48,712 nt of DNA from Salinivenus iranica (lineage in GTDB: Bacteria > Bacteroidota > Rhodothermia > Rhodothermales > Salinibacteraceae), in NCBI GenBank assembly GCA_002894665.1, contig NCRB01000034.1, forward strand, positions 1 through 48,712. The letters run 5' to 3'. Position numbers and translations under genes: made by a program. Below are positions 7,719 to 14,348 of the stretch, piece after piece (positions within the stretch are counted from its first letter, which is position 1; each line of letters opens with the position of its first letter). The notes beneath the pieces were generated by a model, which saw nothing but the letters and a program-made list of their open reading frames with translations, was not told where the DNA came from and ran no database searches.

Positions 7719-10700
7719 TTACAGTTGCAGGTTGATCCCAGCGGTGAAGGTCCGCGAACGGGGGAACACCTGATCATCGATCCCAATGTTGGACGAACCT
7801 GGGCCCCCGACTTCCGGATCTGGCCCACTGTAGCCGGTCAGCACGAAGAGGTTGCTTGCCCGCGCAAAGACGCGGACGCGGTCCACCGAAGGAAGCGACC
7901 GCACCGTGTAACCCAGGGAGACATTATCTAGGCGCAGGAAGGACGCATCCTCAACGTACACGTCCGAAAAATACTGCGGGGTCTCGAAGCCATTCTCGAG
8001 AGCCGACTCGTGGACGTTCGACGGGGCAAAGTTCCGGAGATTATCGAAGTGCCCAAAGTTCGACGCAACGTTATTGTAGACTTGCTGCCCGAGGTGTGCT
8101 CGTAGGGTAAAGCTCAAGTCTACATTTTGGTAATTAAACTGAGACGTGTGGCCAATAATCCAGTCGGGTTGTGGATTGCCTGTAACAACTCGATCTTCTT
8201 CATTGACCGTCCCATCGCCATTTACATCCTGGTAGAGGTCATCCTCATCGATGGTACCATCTCCGTTTACGTCTTCGAAGATCGGGTCTCCATTGTCGTC
8301 TCGCTTGTGGCGAAACGTGAAGAAGGAGTTGATGGGCTCTCCCTCACGGAGAATTTGGATTGTGTTTCCGACGCCTCCGCTAATTCCTCCAGTCGAGATC
8401 CCCTGGAAGTCCTCGTCTGCCCCGCGATTGAGCTGGAGAAGCTCGTTGGAGTTCGTCGAGGCATTCGCCTGCACAGTCCAGGAGAAGTCCTCAGTGTTGA
8501 CGACTTGAGCGTCGACGTTCATCTCAAGTCCCTGGTTACGCATCGACCCGATGTTTGTCAGGACTCGGTCGCTGAGGTTTGCTCCCCCCGCCACCGGGAC
8601 CGTAAAGAGCAGGTCGTCGGTGTCCTTCACGTAGTACTCAACCGAACCGGTAATCCGCCCATCGAGGACGCCGTAATCGACGCCGATGTTCGTGGTGGTG
8701 GTCGACTCCCACTTCAGTGTCTCATCCGCGGCGTTGGGCCGGATGGTGCTCACAAAATCATCTCCAAACTGAATTTGTGCACGGTTTCCTCCCGGCACCC
8801 AGAGCGGCTCGTAGAGGAAGTCGCCAATTTCCTGATTCCCGGTTTGCCCCCAAGAGACACGGAATTTCAGGTTCGAGAGAACATCGACGTCTTCCAGGAA
8901 TGACTCCTGGTGTGCCCTCCACGCGAGCGCGGCGGACGGGAAGGTTCCCCATCGGTTTTCCGGCCCGAACCGGGACGACCCATCCCGCCGAACGGTGAAG
9001 GTCAGCAGGTAGCGGTCCGAGAACGTGTAATTGGCCCGGAAGAAGCCAGAAATCAGCCGGCTCGGAATCTCCGTGACAAACGTGTTGGATTCCGAAGCGG
9101 GATCCGTGCTGTTAGGCCCAAAGATATTGCTGCTCAGGCCCGAGGAAGTGAACTCCGGGTATTCCTCGTAGAAATCCTGATACGAGTACCCGGCCGTCAC
9201 GTCCACCGAACTGTTGATTTGATCAAACGCCCGGTCGTAATTCAAGTAGGCATCCAGAAGCGTATTCGTACGCGTGAAGGATGCCCGTTCAATCGTACCG
9301 GGATTCGCCGAGAGAGCCTCAGACTTCAAGGTCGTCGGCGCGAAGAACTCTCGTTCCCCCGTGGTCACGTCGTAGCCAAACTTCACTCGAGCGCTCAGTC
9401 CCTCGACGAAGGTGGGCTCATATTCAGCCTCAACATTGCCCAGACTCCGCCAGTTCTCACCCACATTGTCGGTCAGGACATACTGGGCAACCGGGTTGCT
9501 CTCTGCGTTCCCGTTGTCCCATTCAAAGAACCCACCGAAGTCACTTCCGACGTCCCGAATGGGCTGTGTGGGCGCAAAAAGGGCGGCGTTGCCCACCATT
9601 CCGGGCTCAAACTGATCCTGCGTTTTGGCACCCCGAATGTTGGTACGAACCGTCACCCGATCGTCGAACAGGTACTGGTTGTAGCGCACGGACGCAGTCA
9701 TGCGCTCCGTGTTTGAGGTTTCCAAAATGCCCTGCTGGTCGAGGTACCCGAGCGAGAGCCGGACGTCGGAGTCCTCATAGTTTCGAGAAATCCCGAGGGA
9801 GTGCTCCTGTCCCAAACCCGTTCGCTGAGTAGCATCTTGCCAGTTGGTTTCCGCGTCGCCCAGCCGATCCAGCTGACTAGGGGCTCGCTGCTGCACTACG
9901 CGACGGAATTCGTCCGTGCCGAGAACGTCAATGTCATCGGCAACGGTGGAGGCCGACACACTTCCCGTGTACGTCACCCGCGCGCCGTCCCCCTCCGCCG
10001 ACTTCGTTTCGATAAGAATGACGCCGTTGGCTCCTCGGGCCCCATAAATGGCTGTTGCCGAGGCGTCTTTCAACACAGTGACATTCTCAATGTCATTGGA
10101 GTTCAGAAAGTTAAGCGGGTTCCGGCCCGCCGTATTCGACTCGTTACTAATCGGCACGCCGTCGATGACGAAGAGGGGCTGGCTGTCCGCGTTCACGGAC
10201 GTGGCCCCACGGATTCGAATGTAAGACTGACTTCCGGGGGCCCCACTGCTGGCTGAAATCTGCACGCCGGACACCTTGCCCGAAATCAACCGATCCGGGC
10301 TTACGCCAGCCGATTGGTTCAGGTCTTCGGCACTTACCTTCGAGACCGTTCCGGTTAGATCTCGTGCCTCTTGCGAGCCGTATCCTACGACCACCACTTC
10401 GTCGAGCTCTCCGACATCGGCCTGAAGGCTCACATCAATCACCTCCTGGTCTCCGACCTCGACCGTCTGCCGCTGGTATCCGACAAACGAAATGACGAGA
10501 ACAGCGTCTGGCCCCGGCACGCGGAGCTCAAACTCGCCGTTGGCGTTGGTGGATGTGCCAGTGGAGGTGCCCTGAATGCTCACGTTCGCCCCGGGAAGCG
10601 TCTCTCCCGTTGAGGCATCCGTCACCGTGCCCTGCACCACCCGCTCCTGCGCAAGAACCCCCCCAGCGCATAGGAACAGGAAGGCAGTCGTAATCGCGAC

Positions 10701-10724
10701 AGTTCGTAACAGTTTTGACCACAT
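7719..10724 (-). CDS. SusC/RagA-family TonB-dependent outer-membrane transporter
   Basis: TonB-dependent importer of oligosaccharides. The ORF is open from 10772, but the ATG at 10724 gives a standard signal peptide (MWSKLLRTV, hydrophobic core, ending VLAQ), leaving 1001 residues. In order: a carboxypeptidase-D-like beta-sandwich starting VVQGTVTDASTGETLPGANV, a plug domain with the SusC-type segments VVVGYGSQ and IRIRGATSVN...PLFVIDGVPI, then a 22-strand barrel ending with a hydrophobic C-terminal strand. Two Asp-rich loops (DVNGDGTIDEDD and DVNGDGTVNEED) resemble Ca-binding EF-hand-like loops and may be surface exposed. It is followed closely by susD. A perfect 12-bp palindromic core lies about 75 bp upstream, suggesting control by the LacI protein encoded just before it. 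Confidence 0.96.
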   Translation of the reverse strand: MWSKLLRTVAITTAFLFLCAGGVLAQERVVQGTVTDASTGETLPGANVSIQGTSTGTSTNANGEFELRVPGPDAVLVISFVGYQRQTVEVGDQEVIDVSLQADVGELDEVVVVGYGSQEARDLTGTVSKVSAEDLNQSAGVSPDRLISGKVSGVQISASSGAPGSQSYIRIRGATSVNADSQPLFVIDGVPISNESNTAGRNPLNFLNSNDIENVTVLKDASATAIYGARGANGVILIETKSAEGDGARVTYTGSVSASTVADDIDVLGTDEFRRVVQQRAPSQLDRLGDAETNWQDATQRTGLGQEHSLGISRNYEDSDVRLSLGYLDQQGILETSNTERMTASVRYNQYLFDDRVTVRTNIRGAKTQDQFEPGMVGNAALFAPTQPIRDVGSDFGGFFEWDNGNAESNPVAQYVLTDNVGENWRSLGNVEAEYEPTFVEGLSARVKFGYDVTTGEREFFAPTTLKSEALSANPGTIERASFTRTNTLLDAYLNYDRAFDQINSSVDVTAGYSYQDFYEEYPEFTSSGLSSNIFGPNSTDPASESNTFVTEIPSRLISGFFRANYTFSDRYLLTFTVRRDGSSRFGPENRWGTFPSAALAWRAHQESFLEDVDVLSNLKFRVSWGQTGNQEIGDFLYEPLWVPGGNRAQIQFGDDFVSTIRPNAADETLKWESTTTTNIGVDYGVLDGRITGSVEYYVKDTDDLLFTVPVAGGANLSDRVLTNIGSMRNQGLEMNVDAQVVNTEDFSWTVQANASTNSNELLQLNRGADEDFQGISTGGISGGVGNTIQILREGEPINSFFTFRHKRDDNGDPIFEDVNGDGTIDEDDLYQDVNGDGTVNEEDRVVTGNPQPDWIIGHTSQFNYQNVDLSFTLRAHLGQQVYNNVASNFGHFDNLRNFAPSNVHESALENGFETPQYFSDVYVEDASFLRLDNVSLGYTVRSLPSVDRVRVFARASNLFVLTGYSGPDPEVGGPGSSNIGIDDQVFPRSRTFTAGINLQL

Positions 10725-10797
10725 GGTTGAGTGTGGAGGGTCGAGTGTGAGTAGATCAGACGTCATGTTCAAAATGGGCCGGCCGAATCCGACAGGA

Positions 10798-10811
10798 TGA
10801 AAGCGCTTTCC
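10798..10811. promoter_or_regulatory. Candidate LacI-family operator upstream of susC
   Basis: TGAAAGCGCTTTCC contains the perfect palindrome GAAAGCGCTTTC. It fits the general LacI/GalR operator form with a central CG. It sits in the gap between the end of the regulator gene (10831) and the SusC start (10724), where an operator for the susCD promoter is expected. Confidence 0.65.
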
Positions 10812-10830
10812 AGTTATGCAATCCGATGCT

Positions 10831-11850
10831 CTAGGTCTCCCCGGTCTGGGTTCCGCAGGTGTCTCGTACCACCAGCTCCGGGTTAAATACAGTGCTCGAT
10901 ACCGGCCGGTCCGGCTCCTGAATCCGGGCCGTCAACTTATCGACGGCGAGTTCTCCATAGTCCCGAAGGGGCTGCCGAAGGGTCGACAGCCCCACATGTG
11001 CACTTACGTTAATGTCGTCAAAGCCAAGGAGCGCAACCTCCTCGGGCACACGCACGCCCAGTTCCGACGCCGCCTGCAGAGCACCGATGGCCTGCATGTC
11101 CGAGGCCGCAAAGACCGCGTCGGGCGGAGGATCGCGTTGGAGCAGTCGCTTCATCGCCGTGTACCCCCCGTCTTTCGCAAACGCAAACGGTTCCTGACTT
11201 CCACGAGCGATCAAGGATGAGGCGCGAGGATGGCCCACTTCCTCCAGGGCTTCCTCATACCCCCGCCGCCGCTCCGCGGCTGGGTCGGGCTCCGGGGTTC
11301 CGGAGGTGATGTGCCCAATCCGCTGGTAGCCTGCCTCCAGCAAATGGCACGTCGCCTTGTATCCGCCTCGGCGGTTGTCCACGTAGATCGACTCGTAATC
11401 CGGATGCCGCGTATCGACGAGCACGACGGGCTGCGAGCTCTCGTCCAGGGAGTTTGCAATGTCTTCGCGGAGGGGGGCCGAGAGGAGGAGAACACCATCG
11501 CTCCGGCCCCGCTGCGCGGCTCGTCGCACCTGCTCCTCTACCGCGTCCGGGTGGGACGGGGCATGCACCAGGAGATCGTAGGATTTCGGGGCGAGGGCAT
11601 TCTGGATGCCCCGCAATACGCCCATATAAAAATAATTGGCGAGAAGCGGCACGACCACCGCAATCGTATCGGTGCGATTCCGTGCCAGGTTCTGCGCCGA
11701 CGCGTGGGGCTGGTACCCCAAGGACTGCGCCGCCTTCATCACGCGGTCTCGCGTATCGGGCGCCACCTTCGACTCGTCATTCAGCACACGCGAAACGGTC
11801 GCGGTGGACACGTCTGCATGGTCCGCAATGTCGTAGATCGTCGGTGGCAC
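10831..11850 (-). CDS. LacI-family transcriptional regulator
   Basis: DNA-binding sugar-responsive regulator of 339 residues, the usual family length. The N-terminal helix-turn-helix occupies about residues 4-25 (IYDIADHADVSTATVSRVL), followed by the hinge and a periplasmic-binding-protein-like effector domain with typical strands (IAVVVPLLANYFY, GVLLLSA, VALLGFDDINVSAH). It is encoded just upstream of susC on the same strand and just downstream of a GH53 enzyme. Two operator-like sequences lie in its own upstream region and one before susC, so it probably controls itself and the uptake genes. Use of a LacI regulator for a SusCD locus differs from the hybrid two-component or SusR systems of gut Bacteroides, but is seen in other Bacteroidota. 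The effector sugar is unknown. Confidence 0.95.
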   Translation of the reverse strand: MPPTIYDIADHADVSTATVSRVLNDESKVAPDTRDRVMKAAQSLGYQPHASAQNLARNRTDTIAVVVPLLANYFYMGVLRGIQNALAPKSYDLLVHAPSHPDAVEEQVRRAAQRGRSDGVLLLSAPLREDIANSLDESSQPVVLVDTRHPDYESIYVDNRRGGYKATCHLLEAGYQRIGHITSGTPEPDPAAERRRGYEEALEEVGHPRASSLIARGSQEPFAFAKDGGYTAMKRLLQRDPPPDAVFAASDMQAIGALQAASELGVRVPEEVALLGFDDINVSAHVGLSTLRQPLRDYGELAVDKLTARIQEPDRPVSSTVFNPELVVRDTCGTQTGET

Positions 11851-11892
11851 GGATGAGGGCGGTGGCTACACGAGAGTTTACAATTCCCTAAC

Positions 11893-11906
11893 TGTAAGCG
11901 GTTACA
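11893..11906. promoter_or_regulatory. Candidate LacI-family operator upstream of the regulator gene
   Basis: TGTAAGCGGTTACA matches the classic LacI/CcpA-type consensus TGTAANCGNTTACA, an inverted repeat with one central deviation. It lies 43 bp upstream of the regulator's start codon, pointing to autoregulation. Confidence 0.65.
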
Positions 11907-11936
11907 TTATGAGGGGGGCGCCAGAGAATGTCAAGC

Positions 11937-11950
11937 TGTAAGCGCTCCCA
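11937..11950. promoter_or_regulatory. Second, half-conserved LacI-type operator upstream of the regulator gene
   Basis: TGTAAGCGCTCCCA repeats the left half of the neighbouring site exactly (TGTAAGCG) but has a degenerate right half. Centre-to-centre distance from the first site is 44 bp, close to four helical turns, so cooperative binding or looping is possible. Confidence 0.5.
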
Positions 11951-12011
11951 CCGCGAGAGGGTGGGTCGCGAACGGGGGCTTTCTCCCCTCCTTTCTCCCC
12001 CCTTCCCTCCC

Positions 12012-13121
12012 TCATTGCGGAGCGGTTGCGTCCCCCGCCGTCCCGTGTTTGTACTTCTCGAAGACGTCAAGGACGGGCAATGCATTGTTGTCTTCGTCAA
12101 ACATCCCTCGCGAGCGGATCGGCCCCTCCGCCACGGCCGGCTCCCACCAAAAAATCCCTTTGATCTTGGGACTCGGGATGCTGAGGAGCATCTCGTGGAC
12201 CGACGCCAAAAACTCGCGCTGCCCGCTCGGCGTCTCCGGATAGGGCGCCGGGGCGTCCTGGTACTCGCTCGGGCGCCAGTTGTACGCGGTCTCGACCAGA
12301 ATAATGTCTTTCTCGAAATTCTTGGTCAGCGACAGCAGGTTTTCCCGAAGGCCCAGGAGGTTGCCGTGCCACCACGGATAGTACGAGAGCCCAATGACGT
12401 CGTATCCGATGTTGTAGGAGTGGAATTTTTCGTAGTAGGCCTTGGCCCCGTCGGCATCGGCCCCCTGGTCGTAATGAACCATAATCAACGGCCGGGGCGC
12501 CTGGGCTCGGCCTGCGTCCACGCCATCGATCCCGGCTTTCACCAGCGCCGCAAAGTTGTCCCAGTTCTCGGGGAGCTTTCCGGTGGGCCAAAGCATCCCA
12601 TTTCGGGTTTCGTTGCCAATTTGCACCATCTCGGGCATGACGCCGGCCTCCCGAAAAGCAGCGATGGTCCGTCGCGTGTACTCGTACACCGAATCGGCGA
12701 GTACATCGGCGGACCGTCCCTCCCACGCGGCGGGAATCGGTTGCTTGCCCGGATCGGCCCAACGGTCCGCATAGTGGTAGTCCAGGAGAAACTTGTAGCC
12801 CCGCTCCTGTGCCTCCTTGGCAAGCTCAATCGTGTACTCCAGGTCGTTGGGCAGCTCATCCGGCGAATGGAAAAGTCGGAGCCGGATCCAGTCGTACCCG
12901 TGCTGTCGAAAAATTTGAAGCCCGGGCTTTACCTCCCCCTCGTCCCGAAACTGCACCCCTTGGTCCTCAGCGGCTTTCAAGAAGGACAGATCCGCCCCCA
13001 CCGCGTACGTCAGGTCAACGGCGGCCTCGGAGGGCGCCTCCTGAGCCATTCCCGCCCCCGCCCCCAGGCTGCCGATGAGAAACAGTGCAACAAGCGTGCG
13101 GGGAAGAGATCGTCTCATCAT
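12012..13121 (-). CDS. GH53 arabinogalactan endo-beta-1,4-galactanase
   Basis: Secreted endo-acting enzyme expected to cut beta-1,4-galactan (type I arabinogalactan, pectin side chains). It has 369 residues, typical for GH53. A signal peptide covers about residues 1-26 (ending GMAQ); start codons at 13121 and 13118 are both possible. GH53 landmarks are the early GADLSFLK strand, DYHYADRWADPGKQ, the acid/base in QIGNE (E171) and the nucleophile in ILVETAYNW (E277). It is on the same strand as the regulator and susCD genes and 161 bp upstream of the regulator, with two operator-like sites in that gap. It has no T9SS tag or lipobox, so after Sec export it is probably periplasmic. Sitting in one locus with a GH13 enzyme is unusual, because the two families act on different linkages. 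Confidence 0.93.
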   Translation of the reverse strand: MMRRSLPRTLVALFLIGSLGAGAGMAQEAPSEAAVDLTYAVGADLSFLKAAEDQGVQFRDEGEVKPGLQIFRQHGYDWIRLRLFHSPDELPNDLEYTIELAKEAQERGYKFLLDYHYADRWADPGKQPIPAAWEGRSADVLADSVYEYTRRTIAAFREAGVMPEMVQIGNETRNGMLWPTGKLPENWDNFAALVKAGIDGVDAGRAQAPRPLIMVHYDQGADADGAKAYYEKFHSYNIGYDVIGLSYYPWWHGNLLGLRENLLSLTKNFEKDIILVETAYNWRPSEYQDAPAPYPETPSGQREFLASVHEMLLSIPSPKIKGIFWWEPAVAEGPIRSRGMFDEDNNALPVLDVFEKYKHGTAGDATAPQ

Positions 13122-13149
13122 GAGAGAGCAGTTGTGAGAAGTGTCTATG

Positions 13150-13192
13150 GAGACGTCTCAGGTCGGTCACCCGTCGTCTCCACAGACTGTGG
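13150..13192. promoter_or_regulatory. Two palindromes in the divergent GH53/GntR promoter region
   Basis: The 281-bp gap between the galactanase and the GntR-type gene holds GAGACGTCTC (perfect, 13150-13159) and CCACAGACTGTGG (perfect six-base arms around one base, 13180-13192). They lie 29-71 bp upstream of the galactanase start. Either may be the operator of the adjacent GntR protein or of another regulator. No LacI-type AAGCG site is visible in this gap. Confidence 0.4.
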
Positions 13193-13402
13193 TGGGCGTG
13201 CGAAGCAGTTGAAAGAATACGATCCCGAGGCGGCAAGTGTCAACGAGCGCCCCCCAGAGAATCAGATCCGATCGACACACACGGGGCTGTTTTTCTGCAG
13301 ACCCACCGCGTGTTGCCGTGAGGGCACAGAGATCCCCGGGCGTCCGTACGGTGTTCTCTACTTTGTTCTCCCATTTGCGCCTATCGGATTTTCGCTGCCT
13401 CT

Positions 13403-14332
13403 ATGCCCACAATCGAACTGGATCGGACGTCGGACACACCGGTGCGCAAGCAACTGGTCGAGCAGCTCCGCTTCCTCATTGCGAGTGGCCACTTCAAGGT
13501 CGATGATCCCCTGCCGTCCACCCGCGCCCTGGGCGAGCGGCTCGATCTTTCATTCCATACCGTCCGCAAGGCCTATCAGGAGCTGAAAGAGGACGGGCTC
13601 CTCCGATCAAAGCCGGGCAGCGGGTACATGGTGGAGGAACGCGCCCCGCTCCCCAAGGAGGAACGCATCGAGCAGGGCGCGAAGATCGTGCACGACACCC
13701 TGCAGCGGCTCGTGGGCCTGGGCCTGGGCGACGCGGAGATCGAGGCGCTTTTCCAAGAGCAGGCGACCCTTCTCGACCACGCCGGGCTCGAGCGGAAGCT
13801 CATCACGGTGGGACGTCACCCCGAGCTCAACGAGTTGTGGGCCGACCAGGTAAGCGAGGCGCTCCAACAAACCGTGCGCCCGGTGCCCCTGGCCCAGCTC
13901 GATCGCCACCAGGACGCCGACTTTGCGTTTACGCCCCACCGGCACCTCACGGACGTGCTCGAATCCATTCCGCGGGGAGACGCCCTGGGGTTCATTACGC
14001 ATCCGCCCTCCGCGGCCCTTGAACGCGTGGTGCGGCTGCTCGAGCACGAGACGCTGGGCCTCGTGACGCGGTACCAGGAAACCATCTCTCCGCTCGCCGA
14101 GGCGGTGCGGTCCGCCGCCTCCTTCGACGGAAACATGATCGCGGCGTCCATCGAAGACGGCGTGGACCACCTGGAGCAGTTCGTAGAGGAGACCGCCCTT
14201 CTGCTTTACACCCCTGCCAGCCACCGGCGCCTCCGCCCATTCCTGAAAGAGGCGTCGTGCGACCACGAAGAGGTGTCCCTTCTCGTCAGCCACGACTCCG
14301 TCGAGGCCATCGTCGAGGCCGTGCCCGCCTGA
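13403..14332 (+). CDS. GntR-family transcriptional regulator with an uncharacterised C-terminal domain
   Basis: A winged helix-turn-helix of the GntR/YtrA type spans about residues 1-75, with LPSTRALGERLDLSFHTVRKAY as the recognition part (quoted in pieces: LPSTRALG, HTVRKAYQEL) and GSGYMV closing the wing. Plain YtrA proteins stop near 120-130 residues; this one continues to 309. The extra part holds a helical segment (80-130) and an alpha/beta region (about 140-309) with strand-like GDALGFITHPP, LGLVTRYQE, TALLLYTPAS and VSLLVSHDSVEAIV, which may be a ligand-binding domain. I do not recognise it. The gene is divergent from the galactanase and ends 16 bp from the convergent PgpH-like gene. 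Target unknown; control of the galactanase is possible. Confidence 0.85.
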   Translation: MPTIELDRTSDTPVRKQLVEQLRFLIASGHFKVDDPLPSTRALGERLDLSFHTVRKAYQELKEDGLLRSKPGSGYMVEERAPLPKEERIEQGAKIVHDTLQRLVGLGLGDAEIEALFQEQATLLDHAGLERKLITVGRHPELNELWADQVSEALQQTVRPVPLAQLDRHQDADFAFTPHRHLTDVLESIPRGDALGFITHPPSAALERVVRLLEHETLGLVTRYQETISPLAEAVRSAASFDGNMIAASIEDGVDHLEQFVEETALLLYTPASHRRLRPFLKEASCDHEEVSLLVSHDSVEAIVEAVPA

Positions 14333-14348
14333 GGAGCGGGGGCCTGCA

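Noticed and set aside
8200..8300. Two near-identical Asp-rich loops in the SusC gene as a tandem repeat element
   Set aside because: They are coding repeats of a Ca-binding-like loop seen in many SusC proteins, not a DNA repeat element.
11928..13586. Plus-strand open frame of 552 codons across the galactanase and GntR start
   Set aside because: It runs antisense through GH53 and would replace the proper GntR start; no recognisable product.
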